From a virus, in IMG/VR virus record IMGVR_UViG_3300009155_002886, positions 1 to 24,169 of that record: a stretch of DNA of 24,169 nucleotides, one strand, 5' to 3'. The stretch's first letter is position 1, and the number at the start of each line of letters is the position of its first letter. Of this stretch, positions 11,908 to 19,229 are shown in pieces. The translations under genes and the position numbers were made by a program. Under the pieces are notes generated by a model. It was not told the DNA's origin and did no database searches. It was given only the letters and a program-made list of their open reading frames with translations.

Positions 11908-12067
11908 CGTCCATTCCCATAATCTGATCAACATTCTTAGATCGAATAAGATTCTTCAACCGTTTTTCTTTGCGTTTCTGCTTGGTGTCCTGGTAGCTGT
12001 AACTGTCTTCATCGTCATCGTACCAGTCGCGGCGGCTACTGAAATTCTTATTCTTAGACTTACTCAT
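11876..12067 (-). CDS. Highly charged small protein, 63 aa
   Basis: Not recognised. The N-terminus is Ser/Lys-rich (MSKSKNKNFSSRRDWYDDDE), the middle is strongly basic (KQKRKEKRLKNLIRSKN) and the C-terminus acidic (MDDDEYEDYRRN). The protein is probably disordered and may bind nucleic acid. ATG 12067 lies about 14 bases after AAGGAGG, a longer spacing than usual, but no better start is in frame. Confidence 0.7.
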   Translation of the reverse strand: MSKSKNKNFSSRRDWYDDDEDSYSYQDTKQKRKEKRLKNLIRSKNVDQIMGMDDDEYEDYRRN

Positions 12068-12086
12068 TGTAGTATGTTGATCCTCC

Positions 12087-12497
12087 TTACAGGATATTAG
12101 GAAATGCTTTGGTGACAACTTCTTTCGTCACGCCAGGATATGGAATATGTTTTTCTTTGACAGCAAGCAATAGCTTTGCGTCCTCAGGATCGAGTGTTTC
12201 GAGTAGCTCAATGAACAATGCTTCACGGCGAAGCTGCTTGAGATTGGGATTACCACCCTCAATGAACAGATACAGCTTACGAGCCTCAGTATATAGCCTG
12301 TTCTGTTGATCAACAATATCGTTTACCTTGTACGGAGGAGCTCCTTCCGGCAGTAACCAAACGATCTTAGGATCATATGCTCCACGAAGCATACTCTCTA
12401 ACGCAACACTGTTGTTTTGACGGAGCCAGTCAATACGCTGGTTTTCGTCTGTGATTTCTGATGCTTTCTTTAGGATTTCAGCAACACCTAGTTTCAT
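12087..12497 (-). CDS. Conserved T4-superfamily protein, 136 aa
   Basis: Function unknown. Segments such as 'MKLGVAEILKKASEI', 'LPEGAPPYKVND', 'LYTEARKLYLFIEGGNPNLK' and 'LDPEDAKLLLAVKEK' are strongly reminiscent of a protein conserved in many T4-like phages next to RNase H (from memory; possibly the family annotated as DUF6433). It is helical and soluble. ATG 12497 overlaps the rnh stop (ATGA), with GGAGA 6 bases upstream. Co-translation with the replication nuclease suggests a role in replication or recombination; this is inference. Confidence 0.85.
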   Translation of the reverse strand: MKLGVAEILKKASEITDENQRIDWLRQNNSVALESMLRGAYDPKIVWLLPEGAPPYKVNDIVDQQNRLYTEARKLYLFIEGGNPNLKQLRREALFIELLETLDPEDAKLLLAVKEKHIPYPGVTKEVVTKAFPNIL

Positions 12498-13345
12498 ACA
12501 AAGTCTCCGATATTTTCCATGAGATTCTTTAGTCGATTAGCAATAAAATAATCCATCAGCTTGTTGGGCTTCTTACCAAGCTGTTCCCCATAACTTTCGA
12601 GAATCTTATCAGCGATATGTTCGGGAATCTTAGTCAGGTCAATCAGTTGCTCATTGCGCTTGTAGTTACGCAGCATCAACTCCGTACAGAAACGCTCTGG
12701 CTCTTGATTGATCCATACTTCGAGCTTCTTAGAACTGATGGGTTTCTGACGTTCACCAACAACCAGACAGTTATCAGGGCTGAGGAAGTTGGGAACTCCA
12801 TCGCCTGCATCACCCTTGATAATATGTTCCTTGAGGAACTGTTCTGGGTTGTTATGAGTGACGAACTTCTTCAGTACAGGATTATACTGACGAACGTTGA
12901 GGTAACGCTGGAGCTGAACGAAGTCTTTGTCACCAGACAGAATGAGAATCTTCTCATAGTCACCGAATTCGCGACAAAGTGTACCGATGACATCATCAGC
13001 CTCTGCAGTTTCAACATCAATAACACGATAGGGAAAAACGAGCTTGAGTTCCTCACGAATCTTGTGCAAACAATCGAAGATTGCCTTCCAATCAAGCTCG
13101 GAAGTCTCTCGGTTCTTCTTGCGATTCGCTTTGTAATATGGGAACAGCTGTCGACGCCAATAGTTTTTGTTATCGCAAGCGATAATCAACTCGCCGTATT
13201 CTTCTCCGAACTTAGCCTTGAAAGATCGGATAGAGTTTAGGACCATATGGCGAACCATACTTTCCTCAATTTCCGCGTTGGTATGGTTACCAAGTTGAAC
13301 CATAATATTGCTAAGCATAACCTGAGAAAGATCAAGAATAATCAT
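12494..13345 (-). CDS. rnh: RNase H / 5'-3' exonuclease (FEN family), 283 aa
   Basis: T4 RNase H type flap nuclease that removes RNA primers and short DNA flaps from lagging-strand fragments. The acidic metal-binding residues are in the usual places: D5 (LDLS), D58 (ACDN), E115/D117/D118 (AEADDVIG), D139/D141 (SGDKDF), and D179/D182 (KGDAGDG), the last in the helix-hairpin region. 'YWRR..FPYYKANRKKNRE' is the helical arch. The length is normal for the family. ATG 13345 has AAGG about 10 bases upstream. The gene follows the leaderless 125-aa gene and is read in the same direction. Confidence 0.93.
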   Translation of the reverse strand: MIILDLSQVMLSNIMVQLGNHTNAEIEESMVRHMVLNSIRSFKAKFGEEYGELIIACDNKNYWRRQLFPYYKANRKKNRETSELDWKAIFDCLHKIREELKLVFPYRVIDVETAEADDVIGTLCREFGDYEKILILSGDKDFVQLQRYLNVRQYNPVLKKFVTHNNPEQFLKEHIIKGDAGDGVPNFLSPDNCLVVGERQKPISSKKLEVWINQEPERFCTELMLRNYKRNEQLIDLTKIPEHIADKILESYGEQLGKKPNKLMDYFIANRLKNLMENIGDFV

Positions 13346-13357
13346 TGTATACGAGCC

Positions 13358-13735
13358 TTAGCTCTTTCCTTCCTTTGGTGTGATCACAATCTTAACTTTG
13401 TCTGAAACTTCTAGATTACCATCTTCATCGACTTGATCGAAAAGATTCTCTGCAATCAGCTGTAATGGATGAGGCAAACCAGAAACTTTACAAAGAAAAG
13501 ACCTGGCAGCTTCTACAATCAAAGCTCCATGCTTCATATATTTTTCTTCGTCATCTTCGTCAGGTTGAAATCCAGCAACCGAAAAGCTCTCGAACAATCT
13601 AGGAACTACAAGCTCGAGGGTTTCCTGAATGTAAACTTGGCGAACCATATCAAGATTGTCCACGACTTCCTCAATTGTTTGAGGACCACGGACATTCTTT
13701 CCAGGAAACACGATGATATTATTTGCAGCATCCAT
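13358..13735 (-). CDS. Conserved phage protein, 125 aa, probably leaderless
   Basis: Function unknown. The start 'MDAANNIIVFPGKN..GPQTIEE' and 'HGALIVEAARSFLCKVSGLPHPL' resemble a small protein I associate with T4-superfamily phages. It is acidic and mostly helical. ATG 13735 lies exactly six bases after a perfect TATAAT, at the predicted transcription start, and there is no room for a ribosome binding site. The beginning matches what I expect of the family (VFPGK near the N-terminus), so a later start is unlikely. It should be translated from a leaderless mRNA. Confidence 0.83.
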   Translation of the reverse strand: MDAANNIIVFPGKNVRGPQTIEEVVDNLDMVRQVYIQETLELVVPRLFESFSVAGFQPDEDDEEKYMKHGALIVEAARSFLCKVSGLPHPLQLIAENLFDQVDEDGNLEVSDKVKIVITPKEGKS

Positions 13736-13741
13736 AAGCTT

Positions 13742-13770
13742 ATTATACCTGATTTTTTTTTATTAGTCAA
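13742..13770 (-). promoter_or_regulatory. Sigma70-type promoter, leaderless transcript
   Basis: Minus strand TTGACT (13770-13765), a 17-base spacer, TATAAT (13747-13742). It starts 8 bases after the gmhA stop and probably drives the rnh/phoH block. The -35 lies in a short inverted repeat (TAGTC-CTT-GACTA). Confidence 0.87.
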
Positions 13771-13777
13771 GGACTAT

Positions 13778-14362
13778 TTAGAGTTTTAGATTATTTCCCT
13801 GAATCGAATGATCTGTTCTAATCTTTTGAACAAGAGAATGTAAGATCATCATATGAGTGTCTTCTACAATTCCGTAGTTATTTGCATCAACATGAATCAC
13901 CACGTCCGCCAGGTGATCCTCCAAAACTTTTCCTCCATCAAACCCCACGAGAGCGATCGTCTTCGCTCCAATAGAGTTGGAAAATTGTAGCCCACGCGTA
14001 ATATTCGTGGAATTACCGCTAGAAGAAACTGCTATAGCGAGGGACGGTCTATGGTAAGAGATTTGATCCTGAAAGATATTGAGGTAACTCATATCATTAG
14101 CCAGAGCAGTCAATAGAGGACCATTGCTTGTAAGGCTCGTACACTTCGGTTTTAGATCAGTATCCGAGCGAACACCTTTTACGAAGTCAGCACAGAAATG
14201 ATCAGCGATAGCGGCAGATCCTCCGTTACCGAAGATTACTACGTTGTCCATATTTCTCAGAAGCAGCGCATATGCTTCATCAATCTTTGGTTGATCTACA
14301 GCCATAGCTGCTGCGTAAAGTTTTACAGCGTAATTGGAAAAAGAATTTGATGCAGATATCAT
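13778..14362 (-). CDS. gmhA: Phosphoheptose isomerase, SIS domain, 194 aa
   Basis: Converts sedoheptulose 7-phosphate to D-glycero-D-manno-heptose 7-phosphate, the first step of heptose nucleotide synthesis. The SIS fold markers are FGNGGSAAIADHFCADF (residues 44-60), SSSGNS (113-118, phosphate loop) and the C-terminal IVEDTHMMILH (E167, H170), which fits the GmhA active site. The length matches bacterial GmhA. ATG 14362 overlaps the stop of the kinase gene (ATGA), so it is translated with it. It is the last gene of the sugar cassette. Phage versions are uncommon. Confidence 0.92.
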   Translation of the reverse strand: MISASNSFSNYAVKLYAAAMAVDQPKIDEAYALLLRNMDNVVIFGNGGSAAIADHFCADFVKGVRSDTDLKPKCTSLTSNGPLLTALANDMSYLNIFQDQISYHRPSLAIAVSSSGNSTNITRGLQFSNSIGAKTIALVGFDGGKVLEDHLADVVIHVDANNYGIVEDTHMMILHSLVQKIRTDHSIQGNNLKL

Positions 14363-15345
14363 AATGTTACAGCTGTGCTTCCCTGATCTGTAAAGTTGAA
14401 ATTGAATCTTTTGTATTCGCGCATCGCGAGAGAAACTGATCCTCGACTAGATTCTGGAACGTAGAATAGCATATAGCCACCACCACCAGCACCAAGTAAC
14501 TTACCACCGAGCGCACCAGCACTTATACCTCTCTGATACATGAAATCAATATCAGAGTTTGAGATTTTGTTTGATAACTTCTTTTTGGTTTTCCAGGCTT
14601 CGTCTAACAAAGCTCCGAAGTCATCGATCTTGTTTTTTACCAGATAACCGAGTGCCTGTTTAGCGAGGTATACCAATCTGGTTGTATTATCGAACGCGTC
14701 AACATCGTTACTGATGTTATTGACCTGATCAGAAAGGATATCCGTGGTGTTTCTACTTATGCCTGTAGAATAACACATAAGGTTGTCATTCAACTTACGA
14801 AGAACTGATGCCCCAATATTAAGCGGAGTAACTTCAACTCCGGATGAATCGAACCGGATAACGTTGAACCCACCATATGCTGCTGCATACTGATCTTGCT
14901 TGCCAATTGGTTCGTCGCAGAGATCGATTTCAATCTCACAAGCAGCCTCCGCAAGATCTCTCTTGTTATGAAGTAGAACCTTATGAGCATACAACGCTTT
15001 CAACAACCCTACGGTGAAAGTCGAAGAAGAACCAAGACCCGTACCCTTTGTAGGAACATCGGAGAAACTACAAATCTCGATGTTGTTTTTGATATTGAAA
15101 TATTTTAAGGCTTCTCTGATACGATTGTGTCTTAACTGTTCAACCTTGTCAACAACTTCCATTTCTGAATAGACAGCTCTAATGTGATTAGTTTGACACT
15201 TGTTTAGAGCAATCTGTATATTCTTATCGATGGTAGTCGAAATGACCATCCCAGGATTTTTAGTGACACATTGATTGTAATACTGTGGAATATCTGATCC
15301 CCCTCCGAAGAAACTAACTCGGAGGGGTGTTGTTGATACTATCAT
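14359..15345 (-). CDS. hddA: GHMP kinase, heptose-7-phosphate kinase (HddA-like), 328 aa
   Basis: GHMP-family sugar kinase. MIVSTTPLRVSFFGGGSDIP at the N-terminus, the ATP loop GTGLGSSS (101-108) and the C-terminal GAGGGGYMLFY (285-295) match the HddA type, which phosphorylates D-glycero-D-manno-heptose 7-phosphate at C1 in the GDP-heptose branch. Fucokinase-like enzymes share these motifs, so substrate is inferred mainly from gmhA next to it. ATG 15345 overlaps the glycosyltransferase stop (ATGA), and the stop overlaps gmhA. Full length. Confidence 0.87.
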   Translation of the reverse strand: MIVSTTPLRVSFFGGGSDIPQYYNQCVTKNPGMVISTTIDKNIQIALNKCQTNHIRAVYSEMEVVDKVEQLRHNRIREALKYFNIKNNIEICSFSDVPTKGTGLGSSSTFTVGLLKALYAHKVLLHNKRDLAEAACEIEIDLCDEPIGKQDQYAAAYGGFNVIRFDSSGVEVTPLNIGASVLRKLNDNLMCYSTGISRNTTDILSDQVNNISNDVDAFDNTTRLVYLAKQALGYLVKNKIDDFGALLDEAWKTKKKLSNKISNSDIDFMYQRGISAGALGGKLLGAGGGGYMLFYVPESSRGSVSLAMREYKRFNFNFTDQGSTAVTL

Positions 15346-16328
15346 GTGCTATATTTGAACATCTTCTTAGGGATGCCTCTGGAACCGACTGGATACTGTT
15401 CCTTTAGAGAAGTAAGCATGTCCTGCCACTGACGAGCGATCTTGTTTATGTTGAATCGATTGTCGGCGTAGGACTTCACATAACGTAGGTAGTTCTGTGT
15501 ACTTCCTTCATGAACAACGCTGATAGCTTGGTCTAGAAGATGATAGAACTTATTGGCATGAACATTTGCATTTTCTTCGAACTGATACATTGAAGTCAGA
15601 TTACCGGAAGTATCAGAAAGACCAGCAAGGTTAGGGTGCAGACAAAGAGCGCCAGCACTCATTGATTCAATAAGAGCTCGGCTATTACATTCTTGCCAAA
15701 TAGAAGGATACGCAAAGATGTGAGCCTTCTGTTGAGCTTCTCTGACTACTTCGTTAGGAGCGAACCCATGATAAGTGATCTGTGGATGATTCTTACAGGT
15801 TTCAAATAATTCCTTGAATTGTTCGTCCGCTCCATCCCATCCGTAGATTGAGAAACTTGAAAACACGTCGAGATGGATATTTTTTCTGTGCTTCGCGAGC
15901 TCCACGAAAACTGGTACGAGAAGAGCCAATCCTCTTTGAGGAGTGCTTGTGTAGATGAGTCTGACTTCATCCTTGCTCTTTTCCTTATACTCAATTGGCT
16001 CAATCGGAGTGTCAATAACTGCGCACTTATCGTTCGACGGAATACTCAAAGTGTTAAGGTATTGATTGTATTGCCAGTGACCACAAAAGACCATCTTATG
16101 AAAACGGTCTCGGCTGGCAGTATCCTTTAGATGATTGGTTTCTGGATCCTGGGGAAGATCGTGCAACCAATACACTCTAATCTTGTCTTCCTCAATATTT
16201 CTAACTCTAGAGCAGATAATCTGAAACTCGTCAGCTAGACCCTCTGGCATACGCGCGGCGATCGCGCGCTTAACCATTTCAGTTCCACCAAAAGACTTGG
16301 TAGAGATTTCATTTTCCTCGAACGCCAT
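15342..16328 (-). CDS. GT4-type glycosyltransferase, 328 aa
   Basis: GT-B fold glycosyltransferase, most like family GT4. The N-terminal acceptor domain begins with the FGGTE motif (residues 13-17, acceptor/phosphate-binding loop). The C-terminal donor domain shows 'YTSTPQRGL' and an E(x)7E element (E213, E221) in 'YPSIWQECNSRALIESMSAG'. It retains both halves but is somewhat short, about 40-70 residues below many GT4 enzymes. It probably transfers the sugar made by the neighbouring genes; the acceptor (phage DNA, virion protein or host polysaccharide) is not visible from sequence. ATG 16328 has GGGAG 7 bases upstream and overlaps the epimerase gene. Confidence 0.88.
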   Translation of the reverse strand: MAFEENEISTKSFGGTEMVKRAIAARMPEGLADEFQIICSRVRNIEEDKIRVYWLHDLPQDPETNHLKDTASRDRFHKMVFCGHWQYNQYLNTLSIPSNDKCAVIDTPIEPIEYKEKSKDEVRLIYTSTPQRGLALLVPVFVELAKHRKNIHLDVFSSFSIYGWDGADEQFKELFETCKNHPQITYHGFAPNEVVREAQQKAHIFAYPSIWQECNSRALIESMSAGALCLHPNLAGLSDTSGNLTSMYQFEENANVHANKFYHLLDQAISVVHEGSTQNYLRYVKSYADNRFNINKIARQWQDMLTSLKEQYPVGSRGIPKKMFKYST

Positions 16329-17301
16329 TACGATACTCCCACGCAGATTTGATCATTATGTCTAAGTCATAGTGTTTATACTGGTATTGAAACCCAGTTG
16401 TTCTTATAAATTTGTTAGGATTTGCGACTAGGAACGGCGGATCGCCTACTCTCCTAACACCGACTCTGTATTCAACTTTCCTACAAAGGTTGTTGAACAT
16501 CTCGACGATATCTAGAACGGAGGTTCCTGTTTCGGTTCCTAGATTGAACTTCAAGGAACAAGGATCCTTGTCGTCGCTAAGGTATTTATCAGCGTGGATT
16601 AGAGCTCTACAAACATCGACAACATGTAAGTAGTCTCGAACACAAGTACCATCTCTGGTGTCATAGTCGTCACCATGAATAACAAACGGTGTATCGCCCA
16701 TTATGGCTTTGTCACAAAGTTTGTTGATGATGTGGGGAGTATCTGGTTGCTGCCCAACGTCGCCATAAGCACCAATGACGTTGAAGAATCTAAACGAAGC
16801 TACTCTCAATTTTTTGACTTCGTAGCAAGCATCAATCATCTGCTCACACCAGAGCTTCGAAAGACCATAGTTGTTCGGGGGGCTGATTCTACTTGCTTCA
16901 GTTACAACCTTATCAGTTTCATCGTAAACCGCTGCTGTGCTTGCAAAGATAAGTTTATGTGTAGGCTTCAAATTTTGTAGAAGTTTGAGAGTCTTAGATG
17001 TGTTGTTCTCGAAGTATTCAAGAGGTAAATACGCGCTAGGTCCCAGTAAGCTACTCGCAGCAAGATGAAAGACAGTTGCTTCGGGATAATCTTTGAATAC
17101 TTGCCTCGCGGGAGCGCTGGAAAAACAGTCGCCAAGGAACTCATCACAATACTTTGTTCTTGTCTTGTTTGTCATCCAACATTTTAGCGCATCGGGGTCG
17201 TTGTCAATTCCGACAACGTAGTAGTCATTTTCTTTTAGGAATTTAGTAAGAACTGATCCGATGTAACCAAACGAACCAGTTACTATAGCTACAGGTTTCA
17301 T
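16309..17301 (-). CDS. NAD-dependent sugar epimerase, GalE-like, 330 aa
   Basis: Extended short-chain dehydrogenase. The Rossmann loop is TGSFGYIGS (8-16), the catalytic residues are S121/T122 and Y145xxxK149 (NNYGLSK), and the C-terminal half carries 'VRDYLHVVDVCRA' and 'FNVIGAYGDVGQQ', as in GalE (UDP-glucose 4-epimerase). It probably epimerises a nucleotide sugar; specificity is unknown. ATG 17301 overlaps the methyltransferase stop (ATGA) but has no clear ribosome binding site, so coupling is likely. A start at 17328 would add nine residues without a better site. Confidence 0.87.
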   Translation of the reverse strand: MKPVAIVTGSFGYIGSVLTKFLKENDYYVVGIDNDPDALKCWMTNKTRTKYCDEFLGDCFSSAPARQVFKDYPEATVFHLAASSLLGPSAYLPLEYFENNTSKTLKLLQNLKPTHKLIFASTAAVYDETDKVVTEASRISPPNNYGLSKLWCEQMIDACYEVKKLRVASFRFFNVIGAYGDVGQQPDTPHIINKLCDKAIMGDTPFVIHGDDYDTRDGTCVRDYLHVVDVCRALIHADKYLSDDKDPCSLKFNLGTETGTSVLDIVEMFNNLCRKVEYRVGVRRVGDPPFLVANPNKFIRTTGFQYQYKHYDLDIMIKSAWEYRNGVRGK

Positions 17302-17900
17302 CTCTTTAGATACACCGCATTGATACATGTCATACGACCAAAGTTTTCAAGCGGATCAACTCGCGCGAAACCATGGTCATTATGTAAAGAATCCCACCAA
17401 GGTTCATCCTTTAGTGTAACGTGATATCCTTCATCTGGGAATGTAGCAATACCAGCAGTAAAGATACCACCTTGCTTTAGGTGATTATTGATGTTTGTAA
17501 GTACTTGAACCAAGTCGGCTTCATGAATGTGTTCAAGCACATCGAATGCCGAAATAACATCAAACTCGATACGATTACCTTCGTCGTCTAGAACTTCAAA
17601 TGGTTTGGTGATATCAGCAGTGAACAGATTATTCGGAATCTTTGGCCATTCGCCATGTTCATTCTTTCTGCCATAATCACTACCTTCGATACCAACAGCA
17701 AGAATATCATTCTTCAAGAACTGAGAAACAAACCCACCACCAGCACAACCAAGATCCATGTAACGCATATCAGGTCCAAACCTACGGATAAGTTCTCTCA
17801 CATATGCGCCATTTTTAGTATTATCTTGTTTTGTGCCATTAGGAACGATGTGATCATGACTCTCGTAAGCAATCGGGAAATCAGTAACAACTCTAACCAT
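17298..17900 (-). CDS. SAM-dependent methyltransferase, 200 aa
   Basis: Class I Rossmann methyltransferase. Motif I YMDLGCAGGGF (47-57), an acidic residue in motif II (GIEGSD), and 'FDVLEHIHEADL' (119-130), typical of FkbM/UbiG-like small-molecule or sugar methyltransferases. No DNA-target recognition domain is visible. It may methylate the sugar or glycan. ATG 17900 has GAGGAGAA about 9 bases upstream and overlaps the cytidylyltransferase gene by 8 bases. Confidence 0.85.
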   Translation of the reverse strand: MVRVVTDFPIAYESHDHIVPNGTKQDNTKNGAYVRELIRRFGPDMRYMDLGCAGGGFVSQFLKNDILAVGIEGSDYGRKNEHGEWPKIPNNLFTADITKPFEVLDDEGNRIEFDVISAFDVLEHIHEADLVQVLTNINNHLKQGGIFTAGIATFPDEGYHVTLKDEPWWDSLHNDHGFARVDPLENFGRMTCINAVYLKR

Positions 17901-18300
17901 TTTTAATTCTTCTCCTCAATTCAGAACTACTCCAAGTGTGATATCTCGGAATCAAAATAATCTCTATGTTTCGTTCTCTACAAATTTCCATACCAGTGTA
18001 AGATCTGAAAGCGTAATCTGAACCTATGAATCTTTTATTGATATTCGCGGTTGATAAAAAATTCACTAGATCTAACTCCGTGTCATACGGAAAGATATCG
18101 TTGACAGCATTCAGAGCGCCTAGCTGAATGTGTCTTTCTAAAGTAGACTGCACGGGTTTGTTCTTTTCCGGACGATCAATAGTTGGGTCAGTATGCAACC
18201 CAACAACCAAATAGTCACATTGTTTCGCGGCACTATTCAAAAGATGAACGTGACCGGGATGTAGTAGGTCAAATGCGCCGCAAGTGAATCCTACTACCAT
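17893..18300 (-). CDS. Cytidylyltransferase, TagD/HldE-C like, 135 aa
   Basis: Nucleotidyltransferase of the HxGH superfamily. HPGH at residues 14-17 and the C-terminal WSSSELR (123-129, in place of the ISTTKI/ISTSxI motif). Similar to glycerol-3-phosphate cytidylyltransferase (TagD) and the C-terminal domain of HldE (heptose-1-phosphate adenylyltransferase), for example 'STLERHIQLGALNAVNDIFP'. In this operon it most likely activates the heptose or a related sugar as an NDP-sugar. ATG 18300 shares a base with the upstream stop (TGATG). Confidence 0.87.
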   Translation of the reverse strand: MVVGFTCGAFDLLHPGHVHLLNSAAKQCDYLVVGLHTDPTIDRPEKNKPVQSTLERHIQLGALNAVNDIFPYDTELDLVNFLSTANINKRFIGSDYAFRSYTGMEICRERNIEIILIPRYHTWSSSELRRRIKNG

Positions 18301-18674
18301 CAGTTAGTTTCCATAGTAGCCTGACGCTTCAGGAAAGCTCGACGTAGAGACTTCGCGTCAAAATACTTCACAATCAAATCTTCTACGATACGTTCGTCGA
18401 ATGTCTTACAGCTGAACACATCGAGGTAAATCTCTCGATCCTGATTAGCGAAATGCGCGCAGATATTGCTAGTTTCAATCAGCTGAACAAGGCTGTAGCC
18501 TTCCTTGTTACCAGTACCGAATTTAACAATCTGTGGTTCGCCATACGCAACCATGTCAATATCATTGACAAGCTGCTTATTGAAATTGTAGATATTGTCA
18601 TAGCTGGTCATCTTCTCGATGTCACAACCAGCGGCATCCACGATAGCGTGATAACCCCAGTAACGTTCACTCAT
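18300..18674 (-). CDS. speD: S-adenosylmethionine decarboxylase-like protein, 124 aa
   Basis: Small SpeD-type enzyme, expected to self-cleave and form a pyruvoyl group for S-adenosylmethionine decarboxylation in polyamine synthesis. The family markers 'YWGYHAIVDAAGCDIEKM', 'VAYGEPQI', 'GYSLVQLIETSNICAHF' and 'YLDVFSC' are in order. Candidate residues are S69 (cleavage serine), H74 and C89. The usual His after the serine (ESH) is Asn here, so activity or substrate may be altered; some SpeD relatives act on arginine or ornithine. ATG 18674 is 9 bases after AAGGA; ATG 18683 is against it. Confidence 0.85.
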   Translation of the reverse strand: MSERYWGYHAIVDAAGCDIEKMTSYDNIYNFNKQLVNDIDMVAYGEPQIVKFGTGNKEGYSLVQLIETSNICAHFANQDREIYLDVFSCKTFDERIVEDLIVKYFDAKSLRRAFLKRQATMETN

Positions 18675-18688
18675 TCCATTCATTCCTT

Positions 18689-18964
18689 CTAGTAAGCACC
18701 CTTGACTTCGCAGTAAAAAACAGAATCAATTCGGAAAGAACGCCAACCGTTCTCGCCCAGATCCCAAACTGCGATAACGTCGGGATTTTCTTTATGGAAA
18801 GTCTTCTCTTCAGTTTGCTCTTCGAGACTACGCTGGTAGCTCTCCGGTAACATATGTTTCTGAAGAGTGCAACGCATGATGCGATTCTCTCCATTAGCCT
18901 TTGTGAAATGAACTTCAAGCACTTGGCTACGAAGATCCTTCAGCAAGGTGTCACGCTGGTACAT
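18689..18964 (-). CDS. SH3-like beta-barrel protein, 91 aa
   Basis: Resembles small phage SH3 beta-barrel proteins (DUF2693 type) that begin with an 'LRSQVLEVHFTKANGENRIM' strand pair and end with 'VWDLGENGWRSFRIDSVFYC'. Function unknown; possibly nucleic acid or protein binding. ATG 18964 has AGGAG 7 bases upstream. It follows the glutaredoxin gene after 10 bases and is downstream of a promoter-like site at 19032-19060. Confidence 0.8.
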   Translation of the reverse strand: MYQRDTLLKDLRSQVLEVHFTKANGENRIMRCTLQKHMLPESYQRSLEEQTEEKTFHKENPDVIAVWDLGENGWRSFRIDSVFYCEVKGAY

Positions 18965-18974
18965 AATATAGCTC

Positions 18975-19229
18975 CTAACCGTTCAATTGAATCTGAGAAT
19001 CATTTATAGAATTCAGATGTTCCCTAAGCTGAGTATAACCCCCAATATACATACCGTCAAGCACTATTATTGGAAAAGACTTAGCTTCCGGGAACTTTTC
19101 TAGGATTTGTTCTCTTGAGAAATGTCTACCAAGTTTATGTTCGCTGTAAAGAATTTGTTTGTCCCATAGAGCAATCTTAGCCCTCTGACAATATGGACAA
19201 TCTTCTTTCGTATATAGCTCGACGAACAT
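18975..19229 (-). CDS. Glutaredoxin, 84 aa
   Basis: Thiol-disulphide protein with the CPYC active site (C11, C14), a FPIIV cis-proline segment and a C-terminal GGY (glutathione site). It probably reduces the phage class I ribonucleotide reductase, whose genes lie 3-5 kb away in the same orientation. The length is typical of glutaredoxin 3. ATG 19229 shares a base with the upstream stop. Confidence 0.92.
   Translation of the reverse strand: MFVELYTKEDCPYCQRAKIALWDKQILYSEHKLGRHFSREQILEKFPEAKSFPIIVLDGMYIGGYTQLREHLNSINDSQIQLNG
19032..19060 (-). promoter_or_regulatory. Promoter inside the glutaredoxin gene
   Basis: Minus strand TTGACG (19060-19055), a 17-base spacer, TATACT (19037-19032), preceded by AATAGTGC as in the early promoters. 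It lies in the 3' part of the glutaredoxin gene and faces the SH3-fold, SpeD-like and sugar-cassette genes. Confidence 0.5.

Noticed and set aside
12617-13240. 207-codon plus-strand frame opposite rnh
   Set aside because: Antisense to a complete RNase H gene with all catalytic residues; no start signal or family features.
17190-17215. TTGACA and TAAAAT on the minus strand inside the epimerase gene
   Set aside because: The spacer is only 15 bases and the site lacks the AGTGC context of the other promoters.
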